From: Diacronema lutheri
Lineage: Eukaryota > Haptophyta > Pavlovophyceae > Pavlovales > Pavlovaceae
Assembly: GCA_019448385.1 (NCBI GenBank)
Contig: JAGTXO010000069.1
Location: 92,196-156,195 of the forward strand
Direction of reading: 5' to 3'
DNA: 64,000 nt
Positions 31,103-40,800 of the stretch are shown here, in pieces. The position numbers and the translations under genes were made by a program. Numbering within the stretch: the stretch's first letter is position 1; every line of letters starts with the position of its first letter. The notes beneath the pieces are model-generated. The model saw only the letters and a program-made list of their open reading frames with translations, made no database searches and was not told the DNA's origin.

Positions 31103-34100
31103 TCAGCCTCGCTCGGCCGCCGCCTCGGCCGCCGCCTCGGCCGCCTGCTGCGCCGCCGCCAGCCTCAGGCGCGCGACGTGCTCGCGCGCGCTCGACGGGC
31201 GCGCGTGCACGACTGTGACGGCGGCGAGGCGTGGGCCCGGCGTGCGGCGCACGGCCGCGGACGACGGGCGCGGCGCGGCGCGGCGGCTGCCCGCAACCTC
31301 GTGCGCCGGCGGCGGCGGCGGCGCGCGCACGTACGACGCGGTGCGCGGCCGCACGCGCGCCGGCGGAGTGCCGCGCGCGCCGCCGCCGCCGGAGGCCGGC
31401 GGCGGGCTGCTGGTGGCAGGGCCGCCGCCCCACGACGTTGCGTGGCGCGAGGCGAGGCGTGGCGCCTGGCCGTTGCCCGGGTAGACGATGAGGCAAAAGG
31501 CGGCCATCGCTTCCTCAAGTCTGCGGGCGCGCTCGGCGCGCAGAGCGCTCAGCTCGGCCTCGGCTGCGCCAAGCCGGAAAGCGTGCGTCTCGGCCATGCG
31601 CGTGAGCACGGGCACGTCGCCGTCGGGCGGCGCGGCTGCGGCCGCGCGGCCGCGCCTCGCCTCGCGCAGCGTACGGCGCACGGCAAGGAGCGCCTCGCGC
31701 TCGCCATCAGCAACCTTGTGCGCGTCCGCCTGCCGCGAGCGCGTGCGCAGCTCCGATGCGACGAGGTGCTCGACGAGGATGGCGAGGCGAGGCGACCACG
31801 GCTCGCGCCCGTCGGCGTTGAGCCCCACGGAGCGCAGCGCGAGCTCGCGGCGCAAATGCGCGTTCTCCGCGCCGAGTGCCGCGACGGCGAGCGACTCGGG
31901 CAGCAGCGGCAGCACCGCGCCACGGCCGTTGGCGCCATTGGACGCCGCCGCCGCCGCGCCGCCCGCATTGGCGCGCGCGGCGCGCGCGGACGCGACGCTC
32001 GCGGCGGCCGTGGCGTTTGCGCTCGCCTCCTCGCGCTGCGCGAGGAGCTGCAGCTGCGCAAGCTGCGTGTGTAGCGGCACGAGCTCGCGCGCGCGCGTGC
32101 CGACCGCCAGCGCGCCGCGCGCCGCGCGCTCGGGCGCGCTCGCGTCGGCTGCGCCCAGCCGCGCAGCCGCCGCCTCCCTCTCCGCGTCGAGTGTGGCGAG
32201 CTGCGCGAACGCGCCGCCGCCGCACGCGCGCGCGAGCGCCGCCGTGTCGCTCGGCCGCGCGGCGTCCGCGTCGGCGGGCGGCGGCGGCGCGCGCGACGGC
32301 GTGCGTGCGCGCGCGCGCTCGGCGGCGAGGTCGAGAAGCGCGAGCAGCTGCTGCGCGCTCGCCTCGGCGGAGCGCGCGAGCACGTCGAGCGCACCGCCCG
32401 CGCCGCCATCGCCCTCGTCGCGCGTGCCGTCGAGCTCGTGCGCGCGCGCCGCCTGGAGCAGCTCGTCCGTCTCGCGCAGCCCGTCGTCGTTCGATGCGCT
32501 GATGATCCGCGCGCGCACCTCGTGCAGCAGTCGGACGAGCGCGCGCATCGACATCGTGTGCGCGTCGACGAGCCGCGAGAAGGCGTCGGCGGATGCCGCC
32601 AGCCCGCCGAGCGCTCGGCCGCCTGCGCTCAGCCGAGAGGTGGCGCGCGGGAGGGCGTCGCCCGCCGCGTGCGACACGCGCGCGCCGTGTGCGGCCTGTG
32701 GCCGGTCGGCGGCCGCGCCGGCCGCGCCGGCCGCGCCGGCCGCGTCGAGCGCGTCGAGCCGCATATCGACCGACACGTCGGGCGCGAGCACGTCCGCGCG
32801 CTGCGCACAGCCGGGCGACGCCGGCGCGGGCATGGCGCACGCCTCGTCGGGCGCCGCAAGCGCGCCGCCCGCGCCACCGCGGCCGGAGGGCGCGAGCAAA
32901 GGCGCGGCCGCGGGTTCGGCGGCCGCTCGGGCCAAATGCGCGCCGCATCGCGGCAAGGCGGACGCGGCGTGCGCGAGCGCGCCGCGGTTGGCGAGGATCG
33001 CGCGCAGCCGCGTGTTCTCGCGATGCACGCGCAGCAGCAGCCACGCACGCTGGATGACGATGGCGCCGTGCGCGCGCCGGAGCGCGGCGTGCTCGCCACG
33101 CGCGGCGCGCGCGGCCGTGCGCTCGCGCTGCAGCTCGTCGTCCGCGTCGAGCAGCGCGAGCGCGAGCGCACGGCCACGCACGCGCGCGCTCGCGCGCTCG
33201 GCCGTCACGCCGTCGGAGAGGTGCGCGTGCGTCCTGGCGAGCAGCGCGCGCGTGTCGGCACTCTCGGTCGACGCGGCCGCGAGCGCCAACCAGTCGCCGC
33301 GCAGCGCGCCGTGCGCCTGGCGCTCCGCATCGAGCGCCTCGCGCGCGCTCGCGAGCTCGGCGCCAAGCTGCGCGCAGCTCGCTGCGCCTGCGCTCGCCGC
33401 GCCCGCCGCGTCCGCCAGCTCGGCCGCGCAGATCGCCTCGCGCGCGCGCGCGCGCGCGGCGGCGTCCGCCTCGCGCTGCAAGGCCTCGTCCGCGTTTGCG
33501 AGCGCGCCCGCCGCGGCGCGCGCGACGGCGTCGGCGGCCGCGTCGCTGCGCGCGCTGCCGGCGCGCGCGCGCGCAAGCGCGCCGTGCGCGGCGAAGAAGA
33601 GCGACGCGGCGACGCCCGGCCCGTGGGGCAGCGGCGCGAGTGCGCGCGCGAGCAGCGCGGCTGGCTCGATCGCATTCGCGGGCAGCGCGTGCGACGGGCC
33701 ATCGATGGGCGCATCGGCGGCGGTGACGTCGGCGGCGGCGTGCGCCGGCATTGGCGCGACGGCGAGCATCGCCTCGGCCACGAGCGGTTGCTGCACCGCC
33801 GGCCGCGCGTGCACGGTTGCGGCCAAATCGGTTGCGGCCAAATCGGTGGCGGCCAAATCACGATGGCTGCCGCTCGGCACGTGCACGCGGCCGAGGCTGT
33901 CGGGCGGGGCAACGATGAGCGCCGCGGCGGAGGCGGAGGCCGTGTCCGCGTCGTGCGCAAAGAGCGGCGCGAGCAGCGCGTGCAGCGCGCGCGCCGCATC
34001 CGAGAGCAGGGCGACGACCTCGGTGGCCGAGTAGCGTGCACGCCCGTCCGCACGACCCCCATCCTCACGTAGCTCGCGCCGCGCCGCCTCGAGCGCCACG

Positions 34101-35680
34101 CGCTCCTCGTCGCGCGCCGCGCGCGCCGCCGCCGCGTCGGCGCGCGCCGCCGCCGCGTCCGCCGCCGCCCTTTCCACGGCGTCCGCCGCCGCCCGTTCCG
34201 CGGCGTCGGCCGCCGCCCTTTCCGCGGCGTCCGCCGCCGCCCGTTCCGCGGCGTCCGCCGCCGCCCGTTCAGCGGCGTCGGCCGCCGCCCTTTCTGCTGC
34301 GTCGGCGGCGGCGGCGGCGGCGGAGCGCTCGGCCATCTGCTGCGCCGCCTGCGCTGCGCGCGTCTCGGAGAGCTCGGCGCGCGCGAGGGCAAGCGCCTGC
34401 TCCGCGGCGACGCGCGCGGCGCGCTCGGCGTCGCAGGCAGTCGCCGCGGCGCGCAGGGCCGCGGAGCCGTCGGCGAGCGCCGCGCGCTCAGCGATGAGCG
34501 CGGACTCGGCGATGAGCGCGCGCTGCGCCGCGTCCTCGGCGCGCGCACGCAGCGACGCCGCCTTGCCCGCGAGGGCCACCTTGCCCAGCGCGGCCGCGTG
34601 GCGCGCGCGGCCGAGCTGGCCGCCGAGCGCCGCTGTATCCGCCTCGGCCGCGCCGAGCTCGGCGGCGGTCAGCCGCTGCTCGCTTTCGCGGCGCGCGAGG
34701 GCGGCGCGCTTGTCGTCGAGCGCAGCCGCCACTTCCGCGTACCGCGCGCGCGCCGACGCGAGCGGGCCGAGCAGCGCGCGGATCTGCGCGCGCAGCTCGT
34801 CCGTCGACGCATCGTGCGCGTGCGCGGCGCGTGCGTGCAACGATGCGCGCTCGCGCGTCGCCGCGGCGCGCAGCTCGACGGCGGTGGGCGCACGGTCGGG
34901 GTCGGTGATGCTGTCAAGCCCATCATCATCCTCTTCCTCCTCTTCCTCCGCCTCCTCGTCGCCATCGCCGTCCGCGCGGCGTTCGGCCGAGCCGCGCGCG
35001 CGTTGGCCGAGTGCGCCGCCGAGCGATCGGCCGAGCGCGCCGAGCGCGGCGCCCGCGGCGTGGAGCAGGTGGGCGCGCGCCGTGGCGGAGGCGGCGGCAT
35101 TGGCGAGTGCACATTCGAGCCCTTCACGCACCTGCGCTTCCACCGCCGCCGCCGCGCCCTCCGCCTGCGCGAGCTCGTCCGGCGGCGCGGCCGCGGCGTA
35201 CTCCGCGGCAAAGTCGGCGTCGTTGGCGAGCGGATCGTCGGTGAGGTCGATCTCGCCATCGTCGAGCAGCTGCGCGATCCGCGCCTTTGCCGCGCGGTAC
35301 TCCTGCTCGCGCAGCTGCCGCTTATACTCGACCATCGGGTCGGCCGCGGCCGCGAGCGCCGCCGCGAGCGATGACGCGGCTGCGGCGGCGGCGGCGGCAG
35401 CGGTGGCATTGCCCGGCGTGCCGTGCTCACCCACCGCCCGGCGCAGCTTGGCGACGACGCGCAGCGTGCCGAGCGCGCCGAGCGCGCTGTCCGCGCGCGC
35501 CGGCGGCGGTGCGACGGCCGGAGCGCGCGCGCCGGCCGTCGCCGGCCGCACCGGCCGCGCGCCGGGCGGCAGCTCGCGCGGCGGCGGCGTGCGGCCGGTC
35601 GAACGCGATGTGACCACTCGGCCCGCCGCCAGCGGCGAGCCGTTTTCCACGCACGAGAGGCCGAGCCACTCGGGCTCCAT
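31103..35680 (-). CDS. Large Ala-rich coiled-coil protein
   Basis: A 1,525-residue single exon with ATG at 35680. After a Pro/Arg-rich N-terminus a conserved-looking segment appears (VEYKRQLREQEYRAAKARIA, then QLLDDGEIDLTDDPLANDAD), followed by an acidic run (EEAEEEEEEDDDG). About 900 residues of heptad-like Ala/Glu/Arg/Leu coiled coil follow, including a perfect eight-residue repeat AERAAADA (about seven copies). Another helical part carries phrases such as VIQRAWLLLRVHRENTRLR (IQ-like) and ELALRSVGLNADGREPWSPR. The end is basic and Ala-rich. Centrosomal, basal-body or Golgi scaffolds have this style, but I do not recognise the family. It is divergent from the 35793 gene with 112 bp between starts. 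Confidence 0.75.
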   Translation of the reverse strand: MEPEWLGLSCVENGSPLAAGRVVTSRSTGRTPPPRELPPGARPVRPATAGARAPAVAPPPARADSALGALGTLRVVAKLRRAVGEHGTPGNATAAAAAAAAASSLAAALAAAADPMVEYKRQLREQEYRAAKARIAQLLDDGEIDLTDDPLANDADFAAEYAAAAPPDELAQAEGAAAAVEAQVREGLECALANAAASATARAHLLHAAGAALGALGRSLGGALGQRARGSAERRADGDGDEEAEEEEEEDDDGLDSITDPDRAPTAVELRAAATRERASLHARAAHAHDASTDELRAQIRALLGPLASARARYAEVAAALDDKRAALARRESEQRLTAAELGAAEADTAALGGQLGRARHAAALGKVALAGKAASLRARAEDAAQRALIAESALIAERAALADGSAALRAAATACDAERAARVAAEQALALARAELSETRAAQAAQQMAERSAAAAAADAAERAAADAAERAAADAAERAAADAAERAAADAAERAAADAVERAAADAAAARADAAAARAARDEERVALEAARRELREDGGRADGRARYSATEVVALLSDAARALHALLAPLFAHDADTASASAAALIVAPPDSLGRVHVPSGSHRDLAATDLAATDLAATVHARPAVQQPLVAEAMLAVAPMPAHAAADVTAADAPIDGPSHALPANAIEPAALLARALAPLPHGPGVAASLFFAAHGALARARAGSARSDAAADAVARAAAGALANADEALQREADAAARARAREAICAAELADAAGAASAGAASCAQLGAELASAREALDAERQAHGALRGDWLALAAASTESADTRALLARTHAHLSDGVTAERASARVRGRALALALLDADDELQRERTAARAARGEHAALRRAHGAIVIQRAWLLLRVHRENTRLRAILANRGALAHAASALPRCGAHLARAAAEPAAAPLLAPSGRGGAGGALAAPDEACAMPAPASPGCAQRADVLAPDVSVDMRLDALDAAGAAGAAGAAADRPQAAHGARVSHAAGDALPRATSRLSAGGRALGGLAASADAFSRLVDAHTMSMRALVRLLHEVRARIISASNDDGLRETDELLQAARAHELDGTRDEGDGGAGGALDVLARSAEASAQQLLALLDLAAERARARTPSRAPPPPADADAARPSDTAALARACGGGAFAQLATLDAEREAAAARLGAADASAPERAARGALAVGTRARELVPLHTQLAQLQLLAQREEASANATAAASVASARAARANAGGAAAAASNGANGRGAVLPLLPESLAVAALGAENAHLRRELALRSVGLNADGREPWSPRLAILVEHLVASELRTRSRQADAHKVADGEREALLAVRRTLREARRGRAAAAAPPDGDVPVLTRMAETHAFRLGAAEAELSALRAERARRLEEAMAAFCLIVYPGNGQAPRLASRHATSWGGGPATSSPPPASGGGGARGTPPARVRPRTASYVRAPPPPPAHEVAGSRRAAPRPSSAAVRRTPGPRLAAVTVVHARPSSAREHVARLRLAAAQQAAEAAAEAAAERG
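34165..34320. repeat. 24-bp coding repeat (AERAAADA)n in the coiled-coil gene
   Basis: Units of 24 bp (plus strand GCGTCCGCCGCCGCCCGTTC plus CGCG, with CCCTTTCC variants) are repeated about six times, giving AERAAADA heptad-like helix. Variants differ mostly at codon third positions. Confidence 0.85.
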
Positions 35681-35792
35681 CCGCCTATCGGGCGCGCGCC
35701 ATGGCCGGGCAGGAACCGCGGACTCTGCATGTGGGTACGGTACTTATAAGTACGTCTTATGAAATGAGGGGCGGTACTTTTAAGTCGAGCCG
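35681..35792. promoter_or_regulatory. Divergent promoter with TATA-like palindrome
   Basis: Between divergent ATGs at 35680 and 35793. It contains a perfect 14-bp palindrome GTACTTATAAGTAC (35740-35753) and a related GGTACTTTTAAGT at about 35773-35785. Both are A/T-rich islands in a GC-rich setting. The palindromic TATA-like core could serve both directions. Confidence 0.5.
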
Positions 35793-36632
35793 ATGGCGCT
35801 CGCGGCGTTGGCGCTCGTCTTCGGCAATCGCAGCGCGGAGCTGGCGTGGGCGCCGGCCGAGGGTGCGCCGTCGCTCTGCTTGGGCAGCGCACTCCTCTTC
35901 GTGCCATGCGCCGACTCGAGTGCACGCTGGCGCCTCGAGCCGCCAGCGCCGCGCGCGCGCGGCGACGGCGATCGTCTCGTGCTCGACGTGCCGGACGACG
36001 CGCGCGCGCGCTGCCTCGTGCGCCGCGGGGCGCGCGGCCTCGCGCTCGCGCCGTGCGACTCGGAGGCCGCAGCTGGTGGCGCGTGGGTTCATCTGCCGCT
36101 CGGCGCGCTCGTGCTCGCGGCCGACCGCGGCGCGTGCGTTGGCCGAGCGGCGCGCGGTGGGGGCGTCGAGCTCACGCCGTGCGCGCGCGTCGGCAGCAGT
36201 GCTGTGCGCCTCGGTGCGCCGCGGCGCCGGGTGCCTGGCGCGCTCGATGCCGTGCTGCACGCGCTCATGTCGCGCTGCGCGCACGCCGCCGGTGCTTACG
36301 AAAGCGCGCGCAGCGCCGCGGCCGCCGCCGCCGCCGGCGCGCTCTGCTGCGCGCTGCTCTGCGCGGCGCTCGCGCGGCTGCGCCGGCACGCCTTCCTTGC
36401 ACAGCCGTACGCATACCGGAGGCTCGGCACAATCCCGGCGCCACGCAGCGCCGCGCAGCTCGATGCAACCGCGCGCGCCGCGGCGGCGGCTGCGGCGGCG
36501 TGTGGCCGTGAGCCTCGACCGCGCGCGCGCGCGGCGGCGCGCCGCGCAGAGCCCGCGCCGCCTGCGCACGAGGCACTGCCGCCTTCGCCGCCGCGCGCCG
36601 CGAAGGGATTGCCAGCGTTGCCCGCGCTTTGA
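35793..36632 (+). CDS. Small single-pass membrane protein, family not recognised
   Basis: A 279-residue single exon at ATG 35793. The N-terminal 150 residues are beta-like with short repeated turns (SLCLGSALLFVPC, CLVRRGARGLALAPCD, CVGRAARGGGVELTPC). These resemble a small beta-trefoil of ricin-B style, although QxW motifs are not present. A membrane helix follows near residues 175-195 (AAAAAAGALCCALLCAALA), then a basic Pro-rich tail with YAYRRLGTIPAP. The N-terminus (MALAALALVF) may be a weak signal peptide. The promoter is shared with the coiled-coil gene. The function is unknown. Confidence 0.55.
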   Translation: MALAALALVFGNRSAELAWAPAEGAPSLCLGSALLFVPCADSSARWRLEPPAPRARGDGDRLVLDVPDDARARCLVRRGARGLALAPCDSEAAAGGAWVHLPLGALVLAADRGACVGRAARGGGVELTPCARVGSSAVRLGAPRRRVPGALDAVLHALMSRCAHAAGAYESARSAAAAAAAGALCCALLCAALARLRRHAFLAQPYAYRRLGTIPAPRSAAQLDATARAAAAAAAACGREPRPRARAAARRAEPAPPAHEALPPSPPRAAKGLPALPAL

Positions 36633-37847
36633 AAGCGTGGCGCGGCGCCCGACGTGCGCCCAACGCCGCGCTTGCCGTGCGCCGCGCTCGCCGTATCGTC
36701 GGCCGCGCGCCGCGCGGCCTGCTTGACCGTCCAAGTCCCCAGCTGCTCCGCGCAGACAGTGCGGCTGGGACGACACAGCCTTGGCACCACAGCCGATGTT
36801 GCCTCATTTCAACCGGCAGTGATGGGCCAGGCCGTGGTGGGCGTGCGCGGGCATGTCGTTGCATGAAGTCTACTATGTGCGTTCGCAGACACCAACCGGG
36901 CATTCGAGCGGTTCCGATGTGGCACGGAGGCCCGTCGTCGCGCGTGCTTTGCGACCAGCCTAGCCGCCCACGTTGGGGCGATGCTGGTCACACCGAGTGC
37001 CGACGTCATGCAATGTCAGGACGCAGCAACACGCCTCGGCAACCTTCCTGGCAAACTGTCCGGGTATAGATGGTCAAGCCAAATCCGATCAGGGGCACGA
37101 TCGAGCGCCCCGAGTGCAGCGCGGGCCATTCGGAAGGACGTCCTTGTGAGGGAGCTCTTCGCGTTTGGCGAGCGGGGGTGCACGACGCGCAGCGTTGCTG
37201 CGGCGGCGTGCGGGCGGCGAGCAGCGGTCGGGCTGCTCGCGACGAGGCCGGAGCAGACGGCGCCGTGGCCGCCGGCGCAGGTGACGCGCGCCGACGAGCC
37301 GTAGCGAGCGTCCGTGATCCGCACGGCGGTTGGAGCGGGCCGGCTGGTGCGGCGCGCTCGGCCACGGGTGGCGGCGTGCACGGGCGTGCCGAATGCGGTA
37401 CGCGTCGCCAGCCGCGCGCGACCTGGGCGGAGCCCGCAAAGCGTCGACCGCTGCGTGGCTCGGCCGTGCGTCAACGCCGGCTGCGCTTCGGCCCGCGCGC
37501 GCTGCCGCCGCCGGCACTGGCGCTGGCAGCTCCGCGGGCGGGGGTGCGGGCGCGAGAGCCGCCGCCGCCACCGCCGCCGCGCCCGCCGCCGTCGTCGCCA
37601 CCGCCGTCGCCGCCGCCGCCTCCCCCGCCGTCATCGTCGTCGTCGCCGCCGCCGCCTCCGTCGCCGTCGCCGTCACCGTCGCCCTCGCCGCCGCCGCCCT
37701 CGCCGCCGCCGCCGTCGCCGCTGCCGTCGTCGTCGTCGCCGCCGTCGCCCTCGTCGTCGCCCTCGTCGGCGACGCCGAGCGAGTGCCGACGTCATGCAAA
37801 GTCAGGAAGCAGACCCGTGAAAACGGCCCTTGCCAAGGGCCAACAAA
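36633..37847. other. 1.2-kb intergenic region with flanking 33-bp direct repeats and CCG/CGT-rich array
   Basis: A 33-bp motif beginning CGAGTGCCGACGTCATGCAA occurs at 36994-37026 and again at 37780-37812 in direct orientation, with two or three differences. Between them is an imperfect trinucleotide tract (about 37560-37770) of CCG/GTC units. The tract could encode a Pro/Ser-rich segment in one frame (ATG 37070), but that frame runs unbroken into the opposite-strand gene, so I do not call it. The 36780-37070 part is less GC-rich than its surroundings, which would suit an insertion. Confidence 0.45.
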
Positions 37848-40800
37848 TCAGTCGAACAGGCCTTCAAGCTCGTCAACGTCAATTACGCGTGGCGCGCCCG
37901 CACCCAGCCGACGCGGCGGCGACGGATCGCGACCGGGGCGTACGCCGTCGTCGCCGGCAGCGCGCGGCGGCGGCGGCGGAGCGCCGTCCACGGCAGCGAG
38001 CGCGGCGGCGAGCGCCTCGCCCGCTGCTGCGCCTGTCGCCGTCGAGCGCAGCGGCGGCGGCGCGTGCGGCTGCGCCGCGCGCCGCTCGGCCGCGAGCACG
38101 TCCGCGCACGCGTCGCACACGCGCAGCGGCGCGTGCGCGCCAAATTTGCCAATCGGCGCGCGGTGCGCGGAGCAGCTGTCGCAAAGGATCCGGCCGCAAT
38201 GGCGGCAGTGGTGACGGCGCGTTGCCGGTCCAAACGCCTTTGAGCACAGTTGGCAGCAGCGCACGGCGACATCGGGCAGCCAGAGCGGCGGCTGGCGGAT
38301 GCACGCGAGCACCGCGCGCTGCACGCGCGCGACGGCCGCGCTCGCCGCGCGCGCCGAGCCGTCGGCGGCGGCCGCGGCGGCGGCGGCCGCCGCCAGCTCA
38401 CGCGCGCGCGCCTCTGAGGCGGCGGGCGCGGGGCCGTGCGCTGTGCTGCCGGCGGAGCCGTTGGCGGAGCGTGCGTTCGTGGGCGCGGCGTGCGAGCCCG
38501 ACATCTCGTCCTCGCCCTCGCCCTCGCCCTCGCCCTCGCCCTCATCACCGTCGGCGCGCGGCCGCGCGCGCGCATCGTCGCGCGGCGCGGCCGGCCGACG
38601 CGCCGACGGCGGCGCGGGCGCGGGCGCGGGCGGCACGGGCGCGGGGAGCGCGAGGCAGTCGAGCGGCGTGCGGCCCGCCTCGTCGGGGAGATGCAGCGGC
38701 GCGCCATGCAGCACGAGCTGCTGCAACAGCCGCACCCGGCCGCGTGCCGCCGCGAGATGCGCCGCCGTCTGCCCCGCGCGGTCTGCCAGATCAAGGCGCG
38801 CGCCGTGCTCGACGAGGAGCGCGCGCAGCGCCTCCGTCCACGCCGCCTCGCGCGCGCAGTGCGCGAGGACATGGAGCGGTGTCCAGCCGTCGGCGGTGCA
38901 GCGCGCGTTGATGTCCGCGTTCGCCTCGAGCAGGATGCGCATCGGCCGCAGCGGCGCGCGCGCGGCGGCGGCCGCGTGCAGCGGCGTGCGGCCGCGCGCG
39001 TCCGTCGCGTGCACGTGCGCGCCGTGTGAGATGAGCAGGAGGGTTGCTCCACCGCATGAGCGCAGCGGCGCGGCGGCGAGGTGGAGCGCCGTCGCACCCA
39101 GCGCGTCGCGCGCGTTCGGGTCTGCGCGCGCGAGGAGCAGGTGGTGCAGCGCCTTGACGTTGCCGCGCGCGCTCGCGACGTGCAGCGGCGTGCGCGCGCC
39201 CGCCGCGCGCGGCTCGAGCGCGCCGCCGAGCGCGCGCGCGCCGGCCGGCTGGTCAGCAGGCGCGGACACATCGTACGTGGGCGCGCTCTGCGCGGCGTAG
39301 TGCACGAGGAAGGCGGCGAGGGAGTCGGGCAACGCGCTCTGCCCTCCCGCGCCATCGAGGAGCACGGCGCCGTGCAGCAGCGCGCCCACGCCCTCGCACG
39401 CGCCAGCCGCGAGCGGCGCGCCGGACGCGTCGGGCGGGAGGCGCGGGAGCGGCAGGCCGAGCTCGAGGAGGAGCGCCGCCATGCGCAGCCGCGCCTCGAC
39501 CGCGCCCGCGCCACCGTCCTCGCCACCGCCGCCGCCGGCGGCGGCGACGTTGTCGTCGTCGGCGCCGTCGGCGCCGTCCGCGCGCGCGCCGGCCGCCGTC
39601 GCGGTCGCGCGCGCCTCCGGGCCAAAGAGGACGTACTCCATCGCGCTGAACCCATCGCAGTCACTGCTCGTCGCCCACGCGCCCGCGTGCAGCAGCACGC
39701 GCGCGGCGTTGTGCTGCCTGTGGCGCAGCGCGACGAAGAGAGCCGAGCTGCCGCGCTCGTCGCGCGCGTCGAGCTGCGTGCTGTCGGCGAGGAGCAGCCG
39801 CTGGAGCAGCGCGCCCTGGCCGTGGCGCGCGGCAGCGTGCCACAGCGTCTCGCCCGCCTCGTCGCACAGCCGATTCACGCCGCCCGCGCCGAGCAACAGC
39901 TCGCACGCCTCGCGCCGCGCCGCGGCGGCCGCGGCGGCCGCGGCGGCCGCGCCGTCGGCGGGCGGGCGCGCGACGGGCGGCGGCGCGGCGAGCGCGTCGG
40001 CGGTGGCGGCGTGGACGAGCGCGTCGAGCGGCGTCTGCCCGACCAAGTTGAGCGCGTTCGCGCACGCGCCCCTCGCGAGCAGCCAGCGCGCGGCGCGCAC
40101 GCCGACGGCGGGCTGAGCCCATTGCGGCGGCAGCGGCTCGGTCGCGTCGTGAGGCGAGCACTGCCATGCGCCCGACGGCGGGAAGCGGCCGGCAGCGTGG
40201 AGCGCCGCGTTGTGCAGGCAGCTGTTGCCGTGCGGCACGGACGGCGCGTCGACGCTCGCGCCGCGCTCGACGAGCCGGTGCGCAAGCTCGACGCGGCCGC
40301 AACTAAGAGCAGCGCCGAGGGCGCGCAGCCCGCGCCCGCCCGCGCTGGCCGCGTCGGGCGCCTCGCCGCACGAGAGCAGCTCGGCGAGCGCGTCGGCGCG
40401 CCCGTCGAGTGCCGCCTCGACAAGTGGCGCGCTCGGCTGGCGCTGCCGGTACACAGCCGCCGCGAGCCGCGCGCCGAGCGGCGCGAGCCGCTCGGCGCGC
40501 GCGGCGCGCGCGCACGCCGCCGCGCCACCTGGCGGGGGCGCGCGCGGCACGCCGGTGGCGAGCAGCCGGACGGCACTCGCGAACAGGCGCGGCACCGCGC
40601 CGCACTCGGCGGCCGACGCGAGCAGCTCGGCCGCGTTGGCCGCGTTGAGCCGCGCGAGCAGCTCCGACTCGGCGCGCGCGGCCGCGTGCGCGCACCCGCA
40701 CTGCTCGGCGAGCGCGGCGAGCTGCAGCAGCTCGGCGGGCGCGCACGGGCCGCACTCGAGCTCGTCCGTGTACAGGTAGCGCACCAGCATCTGCGCGACC

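Noticed and set aside
34165-34320. CRISPR-like array from regular 24-bp units
   Set aside because: There are no unique spacers. The units are in-frame coding repeats of a coiled coil in a nuclear genome.
37070-37820. Possible Pro/Ser-rich cell-wall-type protein from ATG 37070
   Set aside because: The Pro/Ser run comes from an imperfect CCG/GTC tract, and the frame continues unbroken into the opposite-strand Rabankyrin-5 gene. No signal peptide is seen.
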